Source: Ignavibacteriales bacterium (lineage in GTDB: Bacteria; Bacteroidota; Ignavibacteria; UBA10030). From it: 49,331 nt of DNA. Under the pieces are notes generated by a model. The model saw only the letters and a list, made by a program, of their open reading frames with translations. It did not search any database and was not told where the DNA came from. A program made the translations under genes and the position numbers. This document shows positions 27,923 to 37,331 of the stretch, piece after piece; position 1 is the first letter of the stretch; each line of letters begins with the position of its first letter. The stretch covers positions 1 to 49,331 of the forward strand of contig JAPLFP010000170.1 in assembly GCA_026390585.1 (NCBI GenBank), written 5' to 3'.

Positions 27923-28873
27923 CTATTCCTTCCATGCTCCCATCTTCGAGAACTTCTCCACACGCTTTTCGACGAGTTTGTCGGGTTTCATCTTGGCGAG
28001 CGCCTTGAGTTCTTCCAGCAGGATCTTTTTGAGTATTGATGCAGACAGTTCATGGTTTCTATGCGCACCCCCCCGAGGCTCAGGTACGATGCGGTCGATG
28101 ATCCCCTGTTCCAGGAGGTCCGCCGCCGTCAGCTTCAATGCTTCGGCAGCCTGTTCTTTGTAATCCCAACTTCTCCAGAGGATGCTCGAGCATGATTCCG
28201 GCGCAATCACCGAGTACCACGCATTCTCGAACATCAGGATGCGATCGCCAACGCCAATACCGAGTGCACCCCCTGAAGCACCTTCCCCGATGATCGCAAC
28301 GATGATCGGGACAGGCAGGTGAGACATTTCAAAGAGATTCCGGGCGATGGCTTCAGCTTGTCCCCGCTCCTCAGCCCCGATGCCGGGGTAGGCTCCCGGC
28401 GTGTCGAGCAGCGTGATGATCGGCCTTTTGAATTTGACCGCCATCTTCATCAACCTGAGTGCCTTGCGATATCCTTCCGGATTCATCATACCGAAATTGC
28501 GGTAGACGTTGGATTTCGTGTCTCTTCCTTTCTGTTGCCCCAGAATCAAAACAATCTGCTCGCCGAGACGCGCGAACCCAGCGACGAGGGCCCTATCATC
28601 GGCAAACAACCTGTCGCCATGCAACTCAACGAAATCCTCCGTCATGAGATTGATGTAGTCCAACGTGTACGGCCGATCCGGATGCCGGGCGAGCTGGACA
28701 CGCTGCCAGCGAGTCAGGTTGGAGAAAATCGATTCTCTGAGCTGATCCACCTTCTTTTCGAGTGTCGAGATCTCGTCTGCAATATCGAGGTTGTCTGCGT
28801 ACTTCCTCATCTCCTCGATCTTCTGTTCGAGCTCAAGAATCGGTTTCTCAAACTCCAGTACCATTTTTGCCAT
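27923..28873 (-). CDS. accA: Acetyl-CoA carboxylase carboxyltransferase subunit alpha
   Basis: [68 protein letters not shown]. Confidence 0.96.
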   Translation of the reverse strand: MAKMVLEFEKPILELEQKIEEMRKYADNLDIADEISTLEKKVDQLRESIFSNLTRWQRVQLARHPDRPYTLDYINLMTEDFVELHGDRLFADDRALVAGFARLGEQIVLILGQQKGRDTKSNVYRNFGMMNPEGYRKALRLMKMAVKFKRPIITLLDTPGAYPGIGAEERGQAEAIARNLFEMSHLPVPIIVAIIGEGASGGALGIGVGDRILMFENAWYSVIAPESCSSILWRSWDYKEQAAEALKLTAADLLEQGIIDRIVPEPRGGAHRNHELSASILKKILLEELKALAKMKPDKLVEKRVEKFSKMGAWKE

Positions 28874-28911
28874 CGAAAGGCTCCTTCTGCCGCGTGATGC
28901 GGCATGAATCC

Positions 28912-30939
28912 TTATACTTCACGCCGTTGCCGCAGCATGGTCGTCAGCAAGATCTCAACATCCAACGCAATGGATTGGTTCTTTGCGTAGTAAAGGTTGT
29001 ATTGTTCTTTCTCCTGATCCTCCAGCACGCGATTTTTCTGGAGCTGTATCAAACCCGTGAGGCCGGGTTTACCAAGGAAGAGCACACTTTGCTGGTTCAA
29101 GCCAGGTTTCGCGGTGCTATTGTCGGGAGGTCCGACGAGGCTGAATGTCCCGCCAAAAACCTTCGGAACACGCAGGATAAACTCCGAGCGGGTTTTTCCC
29201 GTCGAGGCCTTTTTCAAATATAGGAAAGGATAGATCGAAATCAAAAGAACAACCGACAGACAAATGTCAAAGAGCCGCTTCAGAGTGCGATTTGTGGATT
29301 TCTCAATGTTGTACGTGATTTGAACGAGAGGCAGCTCATCCAGTGAATCGACGCTTCCCTTGCCTATGATCACTTCAAGCGTGTTCGGCACCAGATGGAA
29401 GTTGACAGATTGTGCATGCGTTCGCCCGATCACCGAGAGGATGTCGGCATACAAAAGAGTTTGCGTCGAAAAAATGACATCGCTGACCTTCATATCTTGA
29501 ATGACCTTGCCGATGTTCTCAGTACTGCCGACAATCGGGAGTCCCGCCAGGTCTTCTCCGATTCTCCTACGATTGACATCGACAAATCCCAACACGTCAT
29601 ATCCGTCGCTCACCCGGCTTCGCAGCCGTCGCAACAATTCCTGCGCTGATTTGTCCGTTCCGACGATGAGCGTACGGCGGCCGAGAATACTCCTTCGACC
29701 TTCCGACGAACTTCTCCCCAACACGCGCAAAAGCAGGCGCCATCCAGGGAGGAAGACTGCGCTCAGCATCCCGGAGATGATGGTCACTCCCCTGCTGAAC
29801 CCGTAGTCCTTGAAGAAGAAGACCAGCGCTGAAATGACGATGAAGCCCACAACCGTGGAGACCATCGTGCGAGAAATCGACATGCGGCGATGGGTATAGA
29901 CGCCGGCTGAATAGAGTCCCCCCGCAACAATGATAGATGGGACGGTATAGACGATCGGATACGCGTAGCTCGGGACCCGAAACATGGTACCGAACCATGT
30001 CAACTCTGCCAGAAGAATTGAAAGGTCCACAAGGGCGATGTCAACGACGGCCACGGTGAGCGGTCGGAGAAAGGCCTTGATCATGGCCAGCCGCGAGGAG
30101 ATGGAAATTGCCGCACGAATCAGAAACGCGAAGAGTTTCGAACTGCTGAAATGTTTCTGCACGAAGAGCTGCATCGCCTGGTAGAAGGTACGGATTTCGT
30201 CCAGATTGCTCCGCTTCGTGCTCTCCCCCTTGTAATGGATGATCTGGGTCGAGTGAACGTAGTAGTTCTTCCATCCGGCCTGCTGAATCCTGTAGCACCA
30301 GTCGAGGTCTTCCCCGTACATGAAGAACTCCTCATCGAGTCCTCCGACCTGCTCGAATGCCTCACGGCAGACCATCATGAACGAGCCGCTGACCGCATCA
30401 ATCTCGTACGTTTCGTCAGGGCTGAGGTAGGTCAGGTTGTAACGGCCAAGCAAACGTGAATTCGGGAAGAGAGCGCTAAGTCCGATCATCTTTGAAAATG
30501 CAACCCATGGACGCGGGAAGCTCCGCCGACAAGCGAGCTGAAACGTGCCGTCCGGATTCAGCACTTTGCAGCCGGCCAGGCCGACATCAGGATTTTCCTG
30601 GAAGAATTTGATCATCACACGAAGCGTATCTTCCTGCACAAGAGTATCGGGATTGATGAGAAGCAGGAATTTCCCCTGCGCTCGTTTGAGGCCGAGGTTG
30701 TTCCCCTTCGCAAATCCAAGATTGACTTTGCTTGTGATCAAGTGAACGAGAGGAAAGCGTCGACGCACCATTTCGACGCTGCCATCGTCCGACGCATTGT
30801 CGACGACGATAATCTCTCCACGAATCCCCTTCATTGCCTTTTGCAGAGACACAAGGGCGTGATGAAGAAAGTCACGCACATTGTAGTTGACGATGATGAT
30901 GGAAATGAGGGGCGGTATGTGTTTTCGTTTTGCCGGCAT
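28912..30939 (-). CDS. Fusion: N-terminal GT2 glycosyltransferase + TM region + nucleotide-binding-like domain + degenerate C-terminal sugar phosphotransferase-like domain
   Basis: [27 protein letters not shown]...[18 protein letters not shown] at N-term; [19 protein letters not shown]...GFVDV and [14 protein letters not shown]...FSLVGPP...[12 protein letters not shown] at C-term. Confidence 0.8.
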   Translation of the reverse strand: MPAKRKHIPPLISIIIVNYNVRDFLHHALVSLQKAMKGIRGEIIVVDNASDDGSVEMVRRRFPLVHLITSKVNLGFAKGNNLGLKRAQGKFLLLINPDTLVQEDTLRVMIKFFQENPDVGLAGCKVLNPDGTFQLACRRSFPRPWVAFSKMIGLSALFPNSRLLGRYNLTYLSPDETYEIDAVSGSFMMVCREAFEQVGGLDEEFFMYGEDLDWCYRIQQAGWKNYYVHSTQIIHYKGESTKRSNLDEIRTFYQAMQLFVQKHFSSSKLFAFLIRAAISISSRLAMIKAFLRPLTVAVVDIALVDLSILLAELTWFGTMFRVPSYAYPIVYTVPSIIVAGGLYSAGVYTHRRMSISRTMVSTVVGFIVISALVFFFKDYGFSRGVTIISGMLSAVFLPGWRLLLRVLGRSSSEGRRSILGRRTLIVGTDKSAQELLRRLRSRVSDGYDVLGFVDVNRRRIGEDLAGLPIVGSTENIGKVIQDMKVSDVIFSTQTLLYADILSVIGRTHAQSVNFHLVPNTLEVIIGKGSVDSLDELPLVQITYNIEKSTNRTLKRLFDICLSVVLLISIYPFLYLKKASTGKTRSEFILRVPKVFGGTFSLVGPPDNSTAKPGLNQQSVLFLGKPGLTGLIQLQKNRVLEDQEKEQYNLYYAKNQSIALDVEILLTTMLRQRREV

Positions 30940-30949
30940 GAAAAAAATG

Positions 30950-31423
30950 TCACGCAGAGACGCAAAGCCGCAAAGGACAGAATGAGAGTGGCTTAGTCTT
31001 CGGGAAGACTGTTGACAACTCGAGTTATCCCCCGCTTGATTAGCACGTCCCCGAAGTTGATTAACAAGCCCAAACGTTTATCGGCAAGGCGCAAGTACGT
31101 TAGCAACTGCTTTTTGTGAACCGGGGCAACTTCCTCGACTGATTTCAACTCAACGATAACTTTGTCTTCAACGATCAAATCCGGCCGAAATCCGAGATCT
31201 AGCTTGACAGTTTCATATACCACAGGAAGTGCCTGTTGCAGGGAGACCTTTAAACCCCGTTTCTTCAACTCATACTCCAATGTGGCCTGATAGACAGATT
31301 CAAGTAACCCCGGACCAAGCGCGACGTGAACTTTATATGCAGCATCGACTATTACCGTCGCAATCTCATTTTCTGACATACATATTCTCTAATCTCTCTT
31401 CGCGCCTTTGCGCCTTTGCGTGA
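30950..31423. mobile_element. 474-bp inverted-repeat-bounded unit carrying a GxxExxY gene (copy 2)
   Basis: Ends TCACGCAGAGACGC / GCGCCTTTGCGTGA; same length and gene position as copy 1. Confidence 0.65.
30993..31379 (-). CDS. GxxExxY protein (PD-(D/E)XK nuclease-like), copy 2
   Basis: 128 aa with GPGLLESVY and RPDLIVEDKVIVELKS. Confidence 0.9.
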   Translation of the reverse strand: MSENEIATVIVDAAYKVHVALGPGLLESVYQATLEYELKKRGLKVSLQQALPVVYETVKLDLGFRPDLIVEDKVIVELKSVEEVAPVHKKQLLTYLRLADKRLGLLINFGDVLIKRGITRVVNSLPED

Positions 31424-31425
31424 GA

Positions 31426-32142
31426 TCATCTGCGCTCAAACAGGCTTTTGATCTTCAATCTCCACACCATCCACACGGCTTCGTAAACGATGCGTTTGGA
31501 CATTTTCGAAACACCGATCCGTCGATCGACAAAGACGATGGGGATCTCGCACATGCGGTATCCTTTTCGCCATGTCTTGAAGTTCATTTCAATCTGAAAG
31601 GCGTAGCCATTCGAATGGATCAAATCGAGATCGATGCTCTCCAGCACTTTTCGTCTGAAACATTTGTATCCGCCGGTTGCGTCGCGCACCGGCATCCCGG
31701 TAATGACTCTCGTGTAGATGTTCGCGAAATAGCTGAGGAGCAGCCTTCTCATAGGCCAGTTGACGACATTGACTCCCTGAATGTAGCGTGATCCGATGAC
31801 CAGGTCGTATTCTTCAGCCTTCTCAAGCAAGCGAGGGAGTTCAGCAGGGTCATGCGAAAAATCGGCATCCATTTCGAAGACAAAGTCGAAGCCATTGGCA
31901 ATCGCAAATTTGAAGCCTGCAACGTAGGCTGTTCCCAATCCCATTTTCCCTGGTCGCTCGATGAGGTGAATCCTCGGCTCGGTCTTCTGCATCTCTTTCA
32001 CCATTTTCCCGGTGCCGTCAGGAGAACCGTCGTCAACGATCAGGATGTTGAAATGATCGCCGTGCTTCAGCACCATTGGCAGAAGTTGGGGGAGATTGTC
32101 AGCTTCATTGAATGTCGGTATGACAACAAGGCAGCGTTTCAT
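31426..32142 (-). CDS. Polyprenol monophosphomannose synthase-like GT2
   Basis: Start MKRCLVVIPTFNEADNLPQLL; ILIVDDGSPDGTG, FVFEMDADFSHDP, IGSRYIQGVNVVNWPMRR. Confidence 0.9.
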   Translation of the reverse strand: MKRCLVVIPTFNEADNLPQLLPMVLKHGDHFNILIVDDGSPDGTGKMVKEMQKTEPRIHLIERPGKMGLGTAYVAGFKFAIANGFDFVFEMDADFSHDPAELPRLLEKAEEYDLVIGSRYIQGVNVVNWPMRRLLLSYFANIYTRVITGMPVRDATGGYKCFRRKVLESIDLDLIHSNGYAFQIEMNFKTWRKGYRMCEIPIVFVDRRIGVSKMSKRIVYEAVWMVWRLKIKSLFERR

Positions 32143-32189
32143 AGAGTCCGTCTTTTTGATTCTTGGTGATTCGTGAATCAATGACTGGG

Positions 32190-32361
32190 GTGTCAGGACT
32201 TTGGTCCTGACACAATGGAGTCCGCGTCCCAGCAGATTGCCTGGTGGCGTCAGGAGCAAACTCCTGACGCCACGCTAAGACCCGGGTGTCAGGGTCCATA
32301 CCCTGACACCACAATTGCCACAAGCTCGCACCGGAGGTGTCAGGAAGTGGTTCCTGACACC
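32190..32361. repeat. Cluster of four tandem REP-like hairpins (GTGTCAGGA...TCCTGACAC family)
   Basis: Hairpins 32190..32213, 32244..32273, 32285..32310, 32336..32361, each a perfect 10-13-bp stem with a 4-nt loop. Confidence 0.9.
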
Positions 32362-32468
32362 CCAGAATATTCAATAGCTTGCAGCTATTAGACAAAACAA
32401 ACTGACCACCCCTTTGTCCCCTCCTTCTGAAGGAGGGGATCAAGGGGAGGTTTCAAGCAATGCAACGC

Positions 32469-33575
32469 TCAAAGCGACTCAACAACCGCCGACGCGATCG
32501 TCCTCTGCTGCTCCTGCGTCAGCTCCGTGTGCATCGGGAGCGAAAGAACTTCAGCCGCGGCTCGCTCCGTGACCGGGAAGGATCCCTTTGGCTTTCCAAC
32601 GCTCGAATATGCCTCCTGCAAATGCAGGGGAATCGGATAGAAAACGGCGTGAGGGATCTTTTTCTCATTCAACAACGCGTCCACTTTGTCGCGATTTCCT
32701 AACCGCACCGTGTACTGGTGATAAATATGCCGCGTGTATGGCGCCTCAAAGGGGGTTGTGAGGTTTGCTCCCTTGAACAGCTCGTTATAGAAACGAGCAG
32801 CTGTGCGGCGCGCTTCATGCCACTGCTCTAGGTACTTCAGTTTGACGTTAAGAATGGCAGCCTGGAGAGTATCGAGGCGACTGTTAACACCGATGGATTC
32901 ATGATGGTACCGTTTGCGAGATCCATGCATGATGATTGTCCGGACTTTGTCTGCGAGAGTATCATCGTTGGTCACAACCATCCCCGCATCACCGAACGCC
33001 CCGAGGTTCTTACTCGGATAAAAGCTGATGCAACCCAGTTCTCCAATCCCTCCGACTTTTTTCCCTTTGTACTCGCTCCCCATGGCCTGAGCAGTGTCCT
33101 CGATGACCGGGATTCCGTGTTTTCGCGCAACCGCCATCAGTGGATCCATATCCACAGCATGGCCGTACAGATGCACCGGCATGATTGCCTTGGTTCTTGG
33201 TGAAATGGCAGCTTCGAGTGCTCCCGGGTCTATGTTGAACGTCAAGGGATCGATATCGACGTAGACCGGCTTCGCCCCGAGAAGAACGATCGTTTCAGTG
33301 GTCGCAACAAACGTGAACGGGGTTGTCACGACTTCATCTCCCGGACCGATGTTGAGAGCCATCATGGCAACCTGGAGCGCATCGGTGCCGGATGCGCAGC
33401 CAATGGCGTGCTTTGTCCCGAGATACTTGGCGGCAGCAGCTTCGAACTCCCCAACTTCTTTTCCGAGGATGTAGTGGCCGGAATCCAGGACGCGATGAAT
33501 CGCTTCATCGATTTCGGGCTTGATTTTCTTGTACTGCGTGGTCAAATCAACCATTTGAATATTCGGCGTACTCAT
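32469..33575 (-). CDS. DegT/DnrJ/EryC1/StrS family (PLP) sugar aminotransferase
   Basis: GCASGTDALQVAMMALNIGPGDEVVTTPFTFVAT, VIEDTAQAMGSEYKGKKVG, FYPSKNLGAFGDAGMV. Confidence 0.93.
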   Translation of the reverse strand: MSTPNIQMVDLTTQYKKIKPEIDEAIHRVLDSGHYILGKEVGEFEAAAAKYLGTKHAIGCASGTDALQVAMMALNIGPGDEVVTTPFTFVATTETIVLLGAKPVYVDIDPLTFNIDPGALEAAISPRTKAIMPVHLYGHAVDMDPLMAVARKHGIPVIEDTAQAMGSEYKGKKVGGIGELGCISFYPSKNLGAFGDAGMVVTNDDTLADKVRTIIMHGSRKRYHHESIGVNSRLDTLQAAILNVKLKYLEQWHEARRTAARFYNELFKGANLTTPFEAPYTRHIYHQYTVRLGNRDKVDALLNEKKIPHAVFYPIPLHLQEAYSSVGKPKGSFPVTERAAAEVLSLPMHTELTQEQQRTIASAVVESL

Positions 33576-33576
33576 A

Positions 33577-34992
33577 TCAGGTGTGTCCTTTTCCCATTAG
33601 CATAACGTAGAATGTATTGAAAAGAATCTTCAAATCCATCCGCCACGACATGTTCTCGATGTAAAAAAGATCATACTTCAACTTCACTTTCACATCTTCG
33701 ATTGACTCGTCGTACTTGTGTTTGACTTGCGCCCAACCAGTGATTCCCGGACGGACTTTCAGACGGCGTTTGTAGAGAGGAAGTTCCGCGGCAAGCTTCT
33801 CGACAAAGAATGCGCGTTCGGGACGCGGGCCAACCAGGCTCATGTCACCGCGAAGAACGTTGATGAATTGCGGAACTTCGTCGATGTGCAGACTGCGTAT
33901 TATCTTGCCAACGCTCGTCACGCGGGGATCCCGCTTCGAAGCCCACACTGGGCCCGATTTTTTTTCTGCGTCGGTGTACATCGATCGAAACTTGAACATC
34001 TTGAAATTCTTGCCGTTTTTCCCCACACGCTCCTGTTTGTAGAGAACTGGTCCAGGGGAACTGAGCCTAATGATCGCTGCGACCGTCAGCCAGAACGGCA
34101 GTCCCACCACAAGAATCAGCATGGAGACAACAACATCCGCAATGCGCTTGAGCGATTCCTCCCACGGTTTCATAATCTCCGGCATGACCTCGATGAGAGG
34201 AGCTCCGTAGATTGAGCTGATCCGCGCTTGTCCGCTCACAATGTCATAAAGATCCGCCATCATCTTGAGGCCGACTTCATACCCGGTGCATTCATTGATG
34301 ATGTAGATCAGCTTGTCGTGTTCATAGGAATCAAGCCCGACGAGAACCTCGCGGACGCTGTGCTTTTCAATGAGCGATGAGAGATGATCCGATGAGCCTA
34401 CGAGCGGGATCGTCCTGTACTCCAGACGGCGCTGGCGCTTTGCCCCTTTAGCCTTTCCAGCCTCCACAAAACCGACGACCTTGTAGCCCAATGCCGGATA
34501 CTTCAGAACCATATCACAGAGTTCTCTCGCCTTCGCAGACCAGCCGACAATCAATGTGTTCCGCGATCCGATTCCTGCTTGCAACAATTGTTTTTGCACT
34601 GCACGGATGATGAGTCTCCCCATGCTCACGAAACCAAACAGCAGAAGCCAGTAGGCAACGATGAGCACTCTGGTTCCTGATTGCGGGCTTGTTGAAACGT
34701 CGTCGATGAAGATGAGGAAGAAGAGGACAAGAACGCCGGCCGCGGTCGTACGGAAGAAGGTCACGAGCTCATCCAGGCGAGACTGCGCGTACCAGGAGCG
34801 ATGCAGACCGAAAAATGCGAAGAGCAACACCCAGTAAGCGTAGATGACGAGCATGGGCATGAAGAACTCAGGCTCGATCGGATACGTGATCCATCCACTC
34901 CGCACGCGCAAAAGATAGTAGACGACGTACGCCAGATTAATGGTGAAAAAGTCGAGAACAAAAAGAAGAATGCGCTCAATACGCTTGCTCAT
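33577..34992 (-). CDS. Polyprenyl glycosylphosphotransferase (polyPGT, exopolysaccharide initiating enzyme)
   Basis: SSPGPVLYKQERVGKNGKNFKMFKFRSMYTDAE, SLHIDEVPQFINVLRGDMSLVGPRPE, VRPGITGWAQV. Confidence 0.95.
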   Translation of the reverse strand: MSKRIERILLFVLDFFTINLAYVVYYLLRVRSGWITYPIEPEFFMPMLVIYAYWVLLFAFFGLHRSWYAQSRLDELVTFFRTTAAGVLVLFFLIFIDDVSTSPQSGTRVLIVAYWLLLFGFVSMGRLIIRAVQKQLLQAGIGSRNTLIVGWSAKARELCDMVLKYPALGYKVVGFVEAGKAKGAKRQRRLEYRTIPLVGSSDHLSSLIEKHSVREVLVGLDSYEHDKLIYIINECTGYEVGLKMMADLYDIVSGQARISSIYGAPLIEVMPEIMKPWEESLKRIADVVVSMLILVVGLPFWLTVAAIIRLSSPGPVLYKQERVGKNGKNFKMFKFRSMYTDAEKKSGPVWASKRDPRVTSVGKIIRSLHIDEVPQFINVLRGDMSLVGPRPERAFFVEKLAAELPLYKRRLKVRPGITGWAQVKHKYDESIEDVKVKLKYDLFYIENMSWRMDLKILFNTFYVMLMGKGHT

Positions 34993-35028
34993 TGCGGGAT
35001 TTCCAGGGCCCTCGGTGATTTCATTGCA

Positions 35029-36078
35029 TCACTTCATTTTCTTCGGCAGGTCTCGTACCGCGGACGACATGCCCGGGGGAAAGCTTGCCGCAGACTTAAT
35101 ATGATCCCACTCATCTCTGAACCAACGGATGGTATTCTCAAGACCTTCCTTGAATTGCGTTTTCGGTTCATACCCCAGCACCTCTCTGGCACGATCGATC
35201 GACGCCAGCAACCTGCTTTTTGTATCCCACTTACGTCGCGTTGAGGAAATGATGCCAGCTTTGTTTCCTGTCAAATCATTGATGAGATTCGCGAGATCCA
35301 GAATGCGCGTTTCCGCGCCCGAAGCGAGATTCATCTCATTGCCGATTGCCTTCTCATAGTGCCCAGCCCTCATGACACCCTCGACAATATCTTCCACATA
35401 AGTGAAGTCGCGGGTTTCCTCGCCCGTGCCTGTCATAGGCAAGGCTTTACCCTGCAGCGCCCAGAAGATAAAGTTCGGAATCACATTGCGGTATTGTCCT
35501 GGCACTTCGCCGGGCCCGTACGAATTGAAAAACCGGGTCTTCACAACCGGCAGACTGTAATGATTGTAATAGAAATTGCAGTACAACTCCCCAAGCATCT
35601 TGGTAATCTGGTACGGCGTGGTGAGGTTGAGGGACATGAACTCTTCACGCAGGGGCAAGGGGGCCGAACTCCCATAAATGGAGCAGCCGGACGACGCATA
35701 AACAAAGCGCTCCACCTTTGTGAGCTTGGAATATTCGAGAACCCGGAGTGTCCCCATGCCATTTGTCATGAGATCAGATTCTGGATGATCGATACTGTTT
35801 TGATTCGCGAAAAACGCAGCGAGATGAAAAACATACTGCGGTTCTTCAAAGAAAACTCTCTTTAACTTGACCTCATCCTGGACGTTGCCTTCGACGAACA
35901 TCATATTGGGGGCAGCGGGCAGATTCCAACGTTGCCCGGAGCTCAGATCATCCAAGACGAGAACCAATGCAGCCTCAGACTCACAAAGCTTTTTCACCAG
36001 GTTTGATCCAATCGCACCGGCCCCGCCAGTAACGAGAATTCGTTTCCCCTTGTACGCTTGTTGAAAATCCGTCATCAT
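35029..36078 (-). CDS. NAD-dependent epimerase/dehydratase (extended SDR)
   Basis: GKRILVTGGAGAIGSNLVKKL, YASSGCSIYG, PYQITKMLGELYC. Confidence 0.9.
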   Translation of the reverse strand: MMTDFQQAYKGKRILVTGGAGAIGSNLVKKLCESEAALVLVLDDLSSGQRWNLPAAPNMMFVEGNVQDEVKLKRVFFEEPQYVFHLAAFFANQNSIDHPESDLMTNGMGTLRVLEYSKLTKVERFVYASSGCSIYGSSAPLPLREEFMSLNLTTPYQITKMLGELYCNFYYNHYSLPVVKTRFFNSYGPGEVPGQYRNVIPNFIFWALQGKALPMTGTGEETRDFTYVEDIVEGVMRAGHYEKAIGNEMNLASGAETRILDLANLINDLTGNKAGIISSTRRKWDTKSRLLASIDRAREVLGYEPKTQFKEGLENTIRWFRDEWDHIKSAASFPPGMSSAVRDLPKKMK

Positions 36079-37331
36079 GTGTTTTGTCCCCGTTTGTCTT
36101 CAGTGAGTACTCTTTCAAAAGCTTGTTGGAACAGTGTCGTGCAAACCTCGAGGGAATAGTTGCGTTCAACGAACTGTCGTCCGTTCGCGCTGTACTCCTT
36201 CGCGAGTTGTGGGTTTGCATGGATTGTCTGCACAGCAGCAGCGAGCGCTTCTGGATTTTCCGGTTCGATGCATATTCCGCAGCGAGCAGCCTCGACAATT
36301 TTTGGAGCGTCACCGTGAAGCGGCAAGCCGGCAATCAATGGCCGCCCAGCCGCCATGATACTCATGATCTTGCTCGGCACCACAGGCGTCTTGACTTCTT
36401 TGCGCAGCGTGGCGAGACAAATGTCGGATGCATGAAGCAGTTCGATATACTCCTCTTTTTGCAGCATCGGCAGAAAGCGGACATTGACCATTCCCTGTGC
36501 TTTTGACATCAAGCGCGGCTTCTCCATTCCATCTCCCACGATATAGAAAACAATATCGCTTTGGCGCTTCAGGAGCTTCGCGGCATCAATGACCGTGTCG
36601 ATGTCCTGTGAGAGACCGATCACTCCGGCAAACGACACGACGTAGTCGCCCGCGTTGATGCCGTAGCGAGTACGAAACGCATTGTTCCTCTCGCCCGGGG
36701 TGATGGACCTGGTGTCCACCAAATTCGGGATGACGGAAACGCGAGAATCCGATCCTCCGCATGAAAGAACGTGATCCTTGTTTCCCGGCGAGTGGACGAC
36801 GACCAGATTTGTCACTCTATAGAAATACGCCTCAATGCGTCGAAAGGTCCTGATAAGAAACGAATTTCGAAGAACTCCGAGATCGATGGCACTCTGCGGA
36901 AACAAGTCCTGCACGTTGAGAATGGCTTTTGCATTCTTAAACCGGCGCAAGACCAAAGCAGTCCATCCAAGGAACAGAGGGGGCGAATATACCAGCACGA
37001 TGTCATACTTTCCTCGCGTAAGAAAGAGACCCGACAAACAGAGGGCAAAAGCGAGGGTCACTTGTCCCAGTCCACGAAGGATCGGGATCTGACGCGGCAT
37101 ACCTATCGTGCGTATTCTGATGACATCCATCCCGTTCACTCGTTCCTTCATCCACCGACCAGAGCGATACGCTGCAGGAAGGGAGCTTCTGTCAATGTTG
37201 TACGAAGGATACCCTGTGAGAATGGTAACTTCGTGGCCGCGGCGGACGAGTTCGGAGCCCAACTCGTAGTACAAATGAGATGCCGATCCGACTTCAGGTG
37301 GAAAATACGCGCTAACGAGTATAAGTCTCAT
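36075..37331 (-). CDS. Glycosyltransferase family 4 (WbuB-like)
   Basis: RLILVSAYFPPEVGSASHLYYELGSELVRRGHEVTILTGYP; C-terminal GT-B fold region. Confidence 0.88.
   Translation of the reverse strand: MRLILVSAYFPPEVGSASHLYYELGSELVRRGHEVTILTGYPSYNIDRSSLPAAYRSGRWMKERVNGMDVIRIRTIGMPRQIPILRGLGQVTLAFALCLSGLFLTRGKYDIVLVYSPPLFLGWTALVLRRFKNAKAILNVQDLFPQSAIDLGVLRNSFLIRTFRRIEAYFYRVTNLVVVHSPGNKDHVLSCGGSDSRVSVIPNLVDTRSITPGERNNAFRTRYGINAGDYVVSFAGVIGLSQDIDTVIDAAKLLKRQSDIVFYIVGDGMEKPRLMSKAQGMVNVRFLPMLQKEEYIELLHASDICLATLRKEVKTPVVPSKIMSIMAAGRPLIAGLPLHGDAPKIVEAARCGICIEPENPEALAAAVQTIHANPQLAKEYSANGRQFVERNYSLEVCTTLFQQAFERVLTEDKRGQNT

Noticed and set aside
32190-32361. CRISPR array
   Set aside because: Units are hairpins with variable stems and only 11-30 bp between them; no identical direct repeats with uniform unique spacers and no cas genes.
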